From NCBI GenBank assembly GCA_045587185.1, contig JAZNBS010000051.1, positions 1 through 31,129 of the forward strand: 31,129 bases of DNA. The letters are read 5' to 3'. Numbering within the stretch: position 1 is the first letter of the stretch; each line of letters starts with the position of its first letter. Positions 7,739 through 15,365 of the stretch are shown here, piece by piece. The notes under the pieces are model-generated. The model was given only the letters and a program-made list of their open reading frames with translations. It made no database searches and was not told the origin of the DNA. Both the position numbers and the translations under genes were made by a program. Source of the stretch: UMGS172 sp045587185. GTDB taxonomy: Bacteria > Bacillota > Clostridia > Oscillospirales > Acutalibacteraceae.

Positions 7739-8405
7739 TATTTTCCTCGCAATAGAAATCATTTTCGGGGTCAAAGCGGGACAAGGCTTCCTTTATTTCA
7801 GAAAAGCCGTAACCCTTTCGCATTAAAGCGGCAATAACCTTGTCAGTTGCGGCTTTGTCCCCAAGTTTTTGTTTATATTTTCGCTCAATAAGTCCGACTA
7901 TTGCTTTAACAGGGTCATACTCGACCTCTTGGGCGGCATCGTCCACCAAATCGGGGTCAACACCCTCCATACGCAACAGTTGTTTTGCCATTCTGACCGA
8001 TATCTTTTTTTGGTCAATTATCCTCTGCAATCTGCGTTTGGCATAGGTCTCATCATTTATGAATCCCAACTCCTCCATACGGTTGCAAGCCGACTCACAC
8101 GCATATTCAGGGAACGACCTTTTGAGTTTGTCAAAAAGTGTCTGCCTTGAACAGTCCCCGCGTGAAAGGTACCACAAAGCCCTTGATTTGGCGCGTTTTG
8201 TGTGAGATTCGCGCACAAGTGCCACAAGTTCAGCATCGCTCAGTTCCACACCTGCCTTGAGGTGTTTCATTTCGCAGAGTTCCGAATCAAGGCTTAAGAG
8301 ACCTGCGGCATCGCAATCGGCTCCAAACTCCTTGGGGTCAACCTCACAGTCAAAGACCACCCCTGAAACAAACCTGCGTCGGGGTCTTATTTCAAGTATT
8401 TTCAT
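7731..8405 (-). CDS. recX: RecX, modulator of RecA
   Basis: Known RecX proteins bind RecA filaments and regulate recombinase activity. The 224-residue protein shows three-helix RecX repeats: RAKSRALWYLSRGDCSRQTLFDKLKR, EELGFINDETYAKRRLQRIIDQKKIS, and a C-terminal repeat ending KVIAALMRKGYGFSEIKEAL. An N-terminal extension of about 90 residues precedes them, as in many clostridial members. ATG 8405 overlaps the recA TGA as TGATG; a GTG three bases earlier is also possible. Position immediately after recA is the strongest support. Expression is probably coupled to recA. Confidence 0.9.
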   Translation of the reverse strand: MKILEIRPRRRFVSGVVFDCEVDPKEFGADCDAAGLLSLDSELCEMKHLKAGVELSDAELVALVRESHTKRAKSRALWYLSRGDCSRQTLFDKLKRSFPEYACESACNRMEELGFINDETYAKRRLQRIIDQKKISVRMAKQLLRMEGVDPDLVDDAAQEVEYDPVKAIVGLIERKYKQKLGDKAATDKVIAALMRKGYGFSEIKEALSRFDPENDFYCEENND

Positions 8406-9526
8406 CACTCAACGTCAACATCTATGTTGATTTTGGACTTTCTTTTGGGTTTTTCTTCGGTAACGTCATCGCCCACGGCGGCATCTGTCTCGGCAACCTT
8501 GGCTTCTGCGGCTTTGGCCGACTTTCCTACGGTCTGCGCCTGCTCGGCCAGTTTTTCCCGAATCTTCTGCTCAATTTCGGCGGCAAGTTCAGGATGCTCG
8601 GCCAAGTACAGTTTGGCATTATCTCGGCCCTGAGCAATCTTTTCGTCATTATATGAAATCCACGCGCCTGAACGCTTGACTATCTCAAGTTTAATTCCAA
8701 GTTCCACAAGTTCGCTTGGACGGTGGATGCCCTTGCCGTACAAAATATCAAACTCTGCCATGCGGAACGGAGGCGCAACCTTGTTTTTTACAACCTTTGC
8801 CTCGGTCTTATTGCCGATAACCTCACCGCCAACCTTAATAGCCTCACGGCGGCGGATATCAAGACGCACCGATGCATAGAAACGAAGCGCGCGTCCGCCC
8901 GTGGTGGTTTCGGCACTGCCGTACATAACGCCAATCTTATCACGCAACTGGTTGATAAAAATGGCGATACAGTTGGACTTGGAAATTGCGCCCGCAAGTT
9001 TACGCAGAGCCTGTGACATAAGACGTGCGTGAACGCCCATATGAGCATCACCCATATCACCCTCAATCTCGGCCTTGGGAACAAGGGCGGCAACCGAGTC
9101 AACAACAACTACATCCAAAGCGCCCGAACGCACCAGCGCTTCGGTGATTTCAAGTGCCTGTTCTCCCGTGTCGGGTTGGGAGACCAGCATAGAATCAATG
9201 TCAACACCCAAAGCGGCGGCATAAACAGGGTCGAGCGCGTGCTCAACGTCAATAAACGCAACCTCTCCGCCTTTTTTCTGTGCCTCGGCAATAACGTGCA
9301 GAGCAATGGTGGTCTTTCCTGAGGATTCAGGTCCGTATATTTCAACAATTCTTCCTTTTGGAAGTCCGCCTATACCGAGCGCGGCATCAAGACCGATTGA
9401 ACCTGTTGAGATATGCTCAACATTCATATGAGCGTTTTCGCCCAGTTTCATAATGGTACCTTTGCCATACGTTTTCTCAATCTGCTCCAGCGCCGTTGCC
9501 AGAGCCTTTGCTTTATCGTCTGCCAT
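8405..9526 (-). CDS. recA: Recombinase RecA
   Basis: A 373-residue RecA that forms ATP-dependent filaments on single-stranded DNA for recombination and SOS signalling. Walker A is G-P-E-S-S-G-K-T (65-72); the L2 region FINQLRDKIGVMYGSAETTTGGRALRFYAS is intact. The C-terminus from about 325 is Ala/Glu/Lys-rich and ends in an acidic-basic tail. ATG 9526 has GGAGGAG six bases upstream. It follows prmC by 52 bases. I see no clostridial or Bacillus-type SOS box (GAAC-N4-GTTC) in that gap, so LexA control is not evident there. Confidence 0.99.
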   Translation of the reverse strand: MADDKAKALATALEQIEKTYGKGTIMKLGENAHMNVEHISTGSIGLDAALGIGGLPKGRIVEIYGPESSGKTTIALHVIAEAQKKGGEVAFIDVEHALDPVYAAALGVDIDSMLVSQPDTGEQALEITEALVRSGALDVVVVDSVAALVPKAEIEGDMGDAHMGVHARLMSQALRKLAGAISKSNCIAIFINQLRDKIGVMYGSAETTTGGRALRFYASVRLDIRRREAIKVGGEVIGNKTEAKVVKNKVAPPFRMAEFDILYGKGIHRPSELVELGIKLEIVKRSGAWISYNDEKIAQGRDNAKLYLAEHPELAAEIEQKIREKLAEQAQTVGKSAKAAEAKVAETDAAVGDDVTEEKPKRKSKINIDVDVE

Positions 9527-9578
9527 ATTTATCTCCTCCAGAATATATGTATTAGGTCTTTCCTAAATTCTAACTGAT

Positions 9579-10388
9579 TTATCTGCGGCCGAGCACCACA
9601 CGGTCCATACCACAGAGGTCTTTTTTACAGGTTACATTACTGTACCCCGCGTTTTTCATTATCTCAGTCACATCTTTGGACTGGTCATAGCCAATTTCAA
9701 AAATAAGATAACCTCCCGTTTTGAGCACGGCTTGCCACTTTGTTGCGATGTGACGGTAAAACACAAGTCCGTCCTCACCGCCGTCAAGCGCCATCCTTGG
9801 CTCCTTTTTTACCTCTGCCGACAGCGTTTCAACAACATCCGACCTTATATACGGCGGATTGCTGACTATTACATCGGCTGAAATTTTAGGCGGAGCGTTT
9901 AAAACATCATATTGCACCAACGTTGCATCAACATTATTGAGCGCGATGTTTTGTTTGAGGTAACCGATTGCCTCGTCACTCTTTTCAAAAAGCGTTACAT
10001 CGGCGCCGCCGAGTTTTGCAAGCGTGATACCGATACAACCGCTTCCTGCGCACAGGTCAATCACCTTTTTATTTCCCGATTTAACAATGGGCAGTGCCGT
10101 TTCAACCAAAATTTCTGTGTCCTGACGAGGGATAAGCACTCCCGTTCCCACCTTGAACGGCAGACCGTAAAACTCCCACTCACCCAATATATATTGTAAC
10201 GGTTCGTTGTTAAGCCTTCTTGATAACATTTCTTCGGCACAATGTATCTGTTCTACGGTCAACACAGTGTCCAAAAAAGCGTTGCTACACACAGCGTTCA
10301 AAATTTGATTTGCTTCAAATCTTGCCGAGTTAAAACCGTATTCTTTAAGCCTTTCAAACAGATTTTTCAGAAGTTGTTCTTTGGTCAT
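9579..10388 (-). CDS. prmC: Peptide chain release factor glutamine N5-methyltransferase PrmC
   Basis: Methylates the GGQ glutamine of release factors RF1 and RF2. From ATG 10388 it has 269 residues: an N-terminal helical recognition domain (1-85), motif I D-L-C-A-G-S-G-C-I-G (111-120), and N-P-P-Y (177-180) that positions the glutamine amide. PLQYILGEWEFYG is a PrmC signature. The ATG overlaps the upstream DUF1385 stop as ATGA; an in-frame TTG at 10397 is less likely. In many clostridia the order is DUF1385-prmC-prfA; here prfA is absent and recA follows. Assignment is firm. Confidence 0.95.
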   Translation of the reverse strand: MTKEQLLKNLFERLKEYGFNSARFEANQILNAVCSNAFLDTVLTVEQIHCAEEMLSRRLNNEPLQYILGEWEFYGLPFKVGTGVLIPRQDTEILVETALPIVKSGNKKVIDLCAGSGCIGITLAKLGGADVTLFEKSDEAIGYLKQNIALNNVDATLVQYDVLNAPPKISADVIVSNPPYIRSDVVETLSAEVKKEPRMALDGGEDGLVFYRHIATKWQAVLKTGGYLIFEIGYDQSKDVTEIMKNAGYSNVTCKKDLCGMDRVVLGRR

Positions 10389-11383
10389 TTGCAACAACCA
10401 ACCTCATCTGAGCCGTCCTCCGGAATGACCTCTTTAACAGCGGCAACGGCAATTTCAATCATACTGTCATCAGGCTCCTTGGTGGTCAAACGCTGTATCC
10501 AAAGCCCCGGCGCCGCAATGATTCGCGTTACAAAATTATCGTGCTTTCCGCAAATCTTAATAAGTTCATAACCAAGACCGCAAACTATCGGCAGTGTGAG
10601 AATCTTTATGGGCACCCATATATAATTTCTTGTGACGATGAAATCGGGCAGAACCATAACCAAAACACTGCTGACCAGAATGCCGATTGCCAACATCAAA
10701 AACATAAACGAGGTTCCGCATCTGGGGTGGAAACGCGTGAAGCCACGCACGTTTTCAACAGTTAATTCTTTTCCGCTTTCGTAACAAAAAATTGTTTTGT
10801 GCTCGGCACCGTGATACATAAACACGCGTTTTATATCCTTTTCAAGGGCGGTAACGGCAATATATCCCACGAAAATCGCCATTTTTATAATACCCTCAAT
10901 AAGACCTTTGTACATTTTAAGGTCAAACGGCACAAGATAGTCAATACCCTTGAAGGCCAACGACGGCAGATACATAAATAGCACAACCGCCAACACAACG
11001 CCCAACACAACGCCCATTATCATTATCACGCCTACCAAAGCGCTCTCTTTTTTCTCTGTCTTTTGCTCGGGAAGTTCGGTTTCAGCAGTTGCTTCGGTTT
11101 CCAATGGTTTGTTTTCTTCTTCCTCAAGGTCGGTAAACCCCGAAATGTCGGCCGACTGCATCAGCGTCCTATAGCCGATAACCATTGATTCAATAAGGTT
11201 AACCATTCCTCTTATTAAAGGCCAACCGAAGATACGGCACTTGTCTTTAAGATGTTTTTCGTGCACCTCGGAAAGGTCGATGGTGCCGTCCTTTTTTCTG
11301 ACCGCCATTGCAGTTTTATAAGGGCCCTTCATCATAATGCCCTCAATAAGAGCCTGACCGCCTATTGATGTCTTTTTTGCCAT
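10385..11383 (-). CDS. DUF1385 membrane protein (YqhQ-like)
   Basis: A 332-residue member of the DUF1385/YqhQ family, recognisable from GGQALIEGIMMKGP at the N-terminus and the MYHGAEHKTIFCYE and FHPRCGTSFMFLMLAIG segments in the middle. Four hydrophobic segments follow an acidic linker (about 85-112): VGVIMIMGVVLGVVLAVVLF, IKMAIFVGYIAVTAL, FMFLMLAIGILVSSVLVMVL and KILTLPIVCGLGY. The conserved His, Cys and Arg residues could bind a metal; that is speculation, as the family has no proven biochemical role that I can cite. The ribosome site AAAGGA lies in the last codons of the kinase gene, three bases away, so translation is probably coupled. Its place before prmC is conserved in Firmicutes. 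Confidence 0.9.
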   Translation of the reverse strand: MAKKTSIGGQALIEGIMMKGPYKTAMAVRKKDGTIDLSEVHEKHLKDKCRIFGWPLIRGMVNLIESMVIGYRTLMQSADISGFTDLEEEENKPLETEATAETELPEQKTEKKESALVGVIMIMGVVLGVVLAVVLFMYLPSLAFKGIDYLVPFDLKMYKGLIEGIIKMAIFVGYIAVTALEKDIKRVFMYHGAEHKTIFCYESGKELTVENVRGFTRFHPRCGTSFMFLMLAIGILVSSVLVMVLPDFIVTRNYIWVPIKILTLPIVCGLGYELIKICGKHDNFVTRIIAAPGLWIQRLTTKEPDDSMIEIAVAAVKEVIPEDGSDEVGCCK

Positions 11384-11386
11384 TTG

Positions 11387-12844
11387 TTATCCTTTCTGTT
11401 CGGGCGGGAAAACCTGCTCGGTTATTTCCTCGGGCTGTGCCTTAACGGTGGGCAAAACAACGGTAACCGTTGTGCCCTCGCCCTCGGTACTTTCAAGGAA
11501 CATAAGACCGTTATGGCTTTTTATAATTTCATCGGCAACTGCAAGTCCAATTCCCGAACCGCGAACGTTGTTATTTGCTTTGAAGAATTTTTCTTTGACG
11601 TGGTTGAGGTCCTTGGCCGGGATTCCGCAACCCGTGTCACTGATTGTCACTCGGATACAACCCTCTTCATTAAAGGCCGACACCACAATGTGACCGCCTG
11701 CTTCGGTATATTTCACTGCATTGTCTATAACATTGATGAAAACCTGCTTGATACGGTCGCGGTCGGCCATTATGAGTTCGTTTTGCTCAGGCTTCACAAA
11801 GACAATGGAAATCTTTTGCTTTCTGGCAATCTCCTCATACATATCAACAACCGAGCTGACAATGTATACGGGGTCGTTGGGGGCAAGCGTTACGGTCAGT
11901 TTGCCCGATTCGATTCTTGAGAAGTCAAGCAACTCCTCAACAAGACCCGACAGACGTTCGGCTTCCGACAGCATAACGTCAACACCGTGGCGGACAATTT
12001 CGTCATCCTCTCCCACCGAGAGTCTTACCGTTTCACCCCAACCTTTTATGGCGGTCAAAGGTGTTCTCAATTCGTGAGAGACCGAAGAAATAAAGTCATT
12101 CTTAACCTTATTCGTGTGCTCAAGTTCGGAGGCCATATAGTTAATAGTGTCACAAAGTTCGCCTATTTCATCATTACGTTTGACCTCAAGACGGGTCTTC
12201 ATATCACCCGATGCAATCTTTCGGGCGGTTGAGGTAACGTCACGCACGGGGCGGACAATGGAACGAACAAAATAGATGCCTGAAATCATTGAAAATCCGA
12301 TGGTCAAAATACCAACCAGAATTGCAACGGTTAAAAACCAAGCATAACTGCCAATGACCTCTTCCATTGAAACAAGAACGCGGTAAGCACCGTGAGAGCC
12401 GTTTCCAAGGTCGGGCAACTGATTGGTGACGGCCAAAACTTTTTCACCGTTTGTATTTTCGCCGTACCACCACGCTTCGTTGCGGGTTTTTTTGGATTCG
12501 GAATAGTCGGTGGCTTTTTCGGCAACGCCTGCAGAAGCAAAACCGTTGGTGGTAACCAACATATTGTCATCACTGTCGAACAACTGCACCTCAACCTTAT
12601 TGCGGTACTGGAATGTCTGTGCATAACGTCTTGCGGCGGCGGGATAACCTTTTTCATCCGACATTGAGAGCATATTTATATCCTTGACATACTCTGCCGA
12701 TGCGTCAATTACGGCATCACGGTAGTACCCGAACATAAAAACACCCACAAAAATCTCACAAATGAGGATAACCAGAACGTCAAGAATAAGAACGTTAAGA
12801 ATCCACCGTCTTGTTATGCTGTGCAGTTTTGTTACGATATCCAA
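11387..12844 (-). CDS. Membrane sensor histidine kinase
   Basis: An OmpR-partner kinase. In numbering from the upstream GTG (12853): TM1 about 18-43, an extracytoplasmic sensor of about 125 residues (44-170), TM2 about 171-196, HAMP about 197-250, HisKA with phospho-accepting His260 in SVSHELRTPL, then a HATPase domain with N-V-I-D-N-A-V-K-Y, DTGCGIP and GSGIGLAV. All catalytic boxes are intact. I chose TTG 12844 (485 residues) because AGGGGGTGA, one base from the ideal Shine-Dalgarno, precedes it by five bases; GTG 12853 would lie inside that site. The cognate regulator is encoded 99 bases upstream. The sensor sequence (KGYPAAARRYAQTF, VQLFDSDDNML) resembles a PAS-like/dCache-type fold but the ligand is unknown. 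Confidence 0.93.
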   Translation of the reverse strand: MDIVTKLHSITRRWILNVLILDVLVILICEIFVGVFMFGYYRDAVIDASAEYVKDINMLSMSDEKGYPAAARRYAQTFQYRNKVEVQLFDSDDNMLVTTNGFASAGVAEKATDYSESKKTRNEAWWYGENTNGEKVLAVTNQLPDLGNGSHGAYRVLVSMEEVIGSYAWFLTVAILVGILTIGFSMISGIYFVRSIVRPVRDVTSTARKIASGDMKTRLEVKRNDEIGELCDTINYMASELEHTNKVKNDFISSVSHELRTPLTAIKGWGETVRLSVGEDDEIVRHGVDVMLSEAERLSGLVEELLDFSRIESGKLTVTLAPNDPVYIVSSVVDMYEEIARKQKISIVFVKPEQNELIMADRDRIKQVFINVIDNAVKYTEAGGHIVVSAFNEEGCIRVTISDTGCGIPAKDLNHVKEKFFKANNNVRGSGIGLAVADEIIKSHNGLMFLESTEGEGTTVTVVLPTVKAQPEEITEQVFPPEQKG

Positions 12845-12867
12845 CAGTTTCACCCCCTGATTATAAA

Positions 12868-12897
12868 GTAATAGGTAATAAGTTAGAGGTAATAGGT
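12868..12897. repeat. Short direct repeat GTAATAGGT in the regulator-kinase spacer
   Basis: GTAATAGGT occurs at 12868-12876 and again at 12889-12897, 21 bases apart, about two helical turns, with a further related AATAAG between. It lies in the 99-base spacer between the response regulator and kinase genes. A role as a regulator binding site is conceivable but unproven; simple sequence drift is equally possible. Confidence 0.5.
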
Positions 12898-12943
12898 GAT
12901 GTTAAAGGGACACCGTACCTCTTCGCTTTTCTCTCTTATCTTT

Positions 12944-13651
12944 TTATTCCTTATTTGTGCACCACTTGTAACCCATACCCCAAACCGTTACAAGGTGCTT
13001 GGGGTTGGACGGTTCATCCTCAATCTTCATACGCAATCGGCGGATATTGACATCTACAATCTTTTCCTCACCGAAATAACTCTCACCCCACACGCGGGTC
13101 AGAATGTCGTTTCGGTCCAACGGAGTGTCTGGGTTGGTGAACAGATACTCAATTATCTGGAACTCAACCTGTGTAAGTTCAATATTCTTATCGTTTTTGG
13201 AAAGGGTTCTGCGACGCATATTGAGTACAAATTCGCCGTGGCATATTTCTTCGGAAACGGCAGGAGCACCCACAGACATAAGGTCGATTCTGCGGTAAAG
13301 CGAATCGACACGGGCATTGAGTTCGGTGGGACTGAACGGCTTGGTGATATAATCATCGGCGCCAAGCATAAGTCCGCTGACCTTGTCCATCTCCTGCGCG
13401 CGCGCCGTCAGCATAATTATTCCAAGACGGGGTGAACGGCGCCTTAACTCCTTACAAAGGGTAAACCCGTCCATTCCGGGCATTGAAACATCCAACAAAG
13501 CGATGTCAAATCCCACTCGGTCATTGTCAAATATCTGCAAGGCTTCTTCGCCTGAGCCGGCTTCAACCGTCTCATAGCCAACACGTCGCAGGTTTATGAC
13601 CTCGAACTCACGGATATTCTGTTCGTCCTCAACAACGAGTATTCTTTTCAA
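12944..13651 (-). CDS. OmpR/PhoB-family response regulator
   Basis: A 235-residue DNA-binding regulator. The receiver domain has the acidic pocket Glu8/Asp9, phospho-acceptor Asp54 (A-L-L-D-V-S-M-P-G), Thr82 and Lys104. The C-terminal winged helix (about 135-232) contains the family marker V-D-V-N-I-R-R-L-R-M-K-I and ends VWGMGYKW. Start TTG 13651 gives MKRILVVEDEQ, and AAAGGAG stands eight bases before it; an upstream in-frame TTG at 13669 has no site. It lies 33 bases after the lipoprotein gene and before the kinase gene, so the three are probably one transcript. The target genes are unknown; autoregulation of this operon is the simplest guess. Confidence 0.95.
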   Translation of the reverse strand: MKRILVVEDEQNIREFEVINLRRVGYETVEAGSGEEALQIFDNDRVGFDIALLDVSMPGMDGFTLCKELRRRSPRLGIIMLTARAQEMDKVSGLMLGADDYITKPFSPTELNARVDSLYRRIDLMSVGAPAVSEEICHGEFVLNMRRRTLSKNDKNIELTQVEFQIIEYLFTNPDTPLDRNDILTRVWGESYFGEEKIVDVNIRRLRMKIEDEPSNPKHLVTVWGMGYKWCTNKE

Positions 13652-13683
13652 TGTGTTTACTCCTTTCAAAGGGTAGTTTGTGA

Positions 13684-15015
13684 TTATTTCAGTTTGGTTG
13701 CGCCATCCTCAATCAGATTGAGGTTTTTTTGCATAAACTCCTCACCTGGGTTCATTGCGCTGTTTGAAAAACTTACGGCATATACTTCGGCCGAACTGCG
13801 GACAATCTCCTTGAAATTTTGGAACGCGGATTGATTGTCTTCCCATTCTTGAAGCGTCATCGCGCGGATTCTGATAATCTCCTCGCCAAGCTCTGAAAGC
13901 AACGGGTCATAACGGTAAAAAATCCTCTCTTTGTCCGAAATACGGCGTTCAACAGCAAATGAGTTAACCCAGTTCTCAGGCACCTGTAACCAATACCCGT
14001 CGGTATAATTGATAACCGTGTGGGCTTGTGGGGTCAGCACCTTGCCGTCAAAACTGTTCCACACGGTGAGATATGCGCTGTCCTCCTCTGCCAAAGAGGC
14101 AACCGTCGGAATCTTTTGCTGAAGCGGAATATCAATACACCCGTCACCGTCAAAGTCGGCCGAGCGGACCGATGACGCTCTCAGAGTATTGACGTTTTCG
14201 TTGCTGGCAGTATACTTAAACGCACTCTTAAGTTGACCTTTTTCAAGATACAGCACTTCGGTTATCATTCCCGTTGCCTTGTCAGCATCAACGAAAAGTC
14301 CCTGCTTACCGTCGGTGAATTTTGAAATCACGGGGGTATAGTAAGAGGTGACCGAACCGTCAAGATTACAGCGACTTATGGCCGAAAATCCGTCACCACC
14401 CAAAGCAAGCAAGGTTGCCTCGGCAATTTTCTTCTCGGTGTCAAGATAAACCGCCACAATCTCTGAAACGCCGTTTGAATCAAGGTCGCAGGTGGCATAT
14501 ACCGAATATTCGGCAGACGTTATCTCGGTCAATTCACCCGAACCTATATCATAGACCGAAAGTTGCTTATTGTTGGCAGAATAGCGATTCCAGCTGACCA
14601 GAATTTTCGGTGTTGCGCTTTTGTCAAGTTTGACAAATTCAACTGACTCAACACCCGAAGCATCGACCTGCAGGTCGGTAACCGAGACCCACTTTTTATC
14701 TGTCCAACGGATGTAGTTAATGTGCATAACTGTGGTTTTGTCGTCGGTTTCGGTGCTGTAGAACGAAAACACATCATACTTTCCGTCCGAATCAATATCC
14801 TTGGTGATAATGGCCGAACGGTAAGGGCCTGATGATGGATATACAAGGTCAACGTCGTGACCAACGGCCGTTTCAAGTGTCTTCTGTATTTCATAAAGTT
14901 CGCCCAAGGGCTTTGGCGGTGCCAAATTTTCCGAAACGCTCAGACTGAAGCCCGAACATCCCGACAACATAAGACAAACTGCAAGCACTGTGGCAAAAAC
15001 ACTGTACTTTTTCAT
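13684..15015 (-). CDS. Lipoprotein with three FG-GAP/VCBS-like DxDxDG motifs
   Basis: A 443-residue secreted lipoprotein. The signal peptide (basic KK, hydrophobic core, lipobox L-S-G-C) places the lipid on Cys20. Three calcium-loop motifs are spaced along the protein: D-I-D-S-D-G (73-78), D-L-D-S-N-G (177-182) and D-F-D-G-D-G (287-292), each followed by a hydrophobic strand. This suggests a beta-propeller of FG-GAP/VCBS type. ATG 15015 has AAAGGAG nine bases upstream; the longer frame starting at 15060 would bury the signal peptide. It is the first gene of a lipoprotein-regulator-kinase run, so it may help sense or respond to an envelope signal; that is inference. No enzymatic motif was recognised. 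Confidence 0.85.
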   Translation of the reverse strand: MKKYSVFATVLAVCLMLSGCSGFSLSVSENLAPPKPLGELYEIQKTLETAVGHDVDLVYPSSGPYRSAIITKDIDSDGKYDVFSFYSTETDDKTTVMHINYIRWTDKKWVSVTDLQVDASGVESVEFVKLDKSATPKILVSWNRYSANNKQLSVYDIGSGELTEITSAEYSVYATCDLDSNGVSEIVAVYLDTEKKIAEATLLALGGDGFSAISRCNLDGSVTSYYTPVISKFTDGKQGLFVDADKATGMITEVLYLEKGQLKSAFKYTASNENVNTLRASSVRSADFDGDGCIDIPLQQKIPTVASLAEEDSAYLTVWNSFDGKVLTPQAHTVINYTDGYWLQVPENWVNSFAVERRISDKERIFYRYDPLLSELGEEIIRIRAMTLQEWEDNQSAFQNFKEIVRSSAEVYAVSFSNSAMNPGEEFMQKNLNLIEDGATKLK

Positions 15016-15090
15016 TTTCTCAGGCTCCTTTCCCTGATGGTGTAACCCCAAATCGGTCAATACTTCCTCATCATATATTTATACATTGTA

Positions 15091-15099
15091 ATTATAACA
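15091..15099 (-). promoter_or_regulatory. Extended -10 promoter element before the lipoprotein gene
   Basis: On the minus strand TG-T-TATAAT forms an extended -10 (TGnTATAAT), with the TATAAT at 15096-15091. No convincing -35 hexamer is present at 16-18 bases, which is acceptable for extended -10 promoters. The lipoprotein start codon lies about 75 bases downstream. Confidence 0.55.
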
Positions 15100-15286
15100 T
15101 AAACTTTTTACAAATCATATAGTTATTTTTAATTTTTTGAAAATTTTTTGCCCACGCGCATAAAATTTTGGGCCAAATTTAGTCATACTGCCGTTTTTTC
15201 AATCACCGCAAGACACGCCCTTAAAAATAGGATGATTTTTTTGGTTGATTAGGTCATTTTGTTCGGACGGGTCTTGAAATTTGTTG

Positions 15287-15315
15287 TTGAAATTCCTGTT
15301 TATATACATTATAAT
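15287..15315 (+). promoter_or_regulatory. Sigma-A promoter of the aminotransferase-trpS unit
   Basis: TTGAAA (15287-15292), 17 bases, then TATAAT (15310-15315). One mismatch in the -35. The start codon at 15366 is about 50 bases beyond the -10. Confidence 0.8.
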
Positions 15316-15365
15316 GATGGTGTATGTAATATTTGGATTTCACATAAGTTTTAGGAGATGTTTTT

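Larger units (their letters stand above)
15016..15365. other. 350-base divergent intergenic region
   Basis: This stretch separates the lipoprotein gene (minus) from the aminotransferase gene (plus). It holds one promoter candidate for each side. Between them, near 15145-15180, is an AT-rich segment with GCCC facing GGGC across a short spacer and flanking AAATTT blocks, a weak imperfect dyad. No ORF, tRNA or riboswitch was recognised in it. Confidence 0.6.

Noticed and set aside
11384..11920. 178-codon plus-strand ORF opposite the histidine kinase
   Set aside because: Lies antisense to the conserved ATPase and HisKA domains; composition follows the kinase codons.
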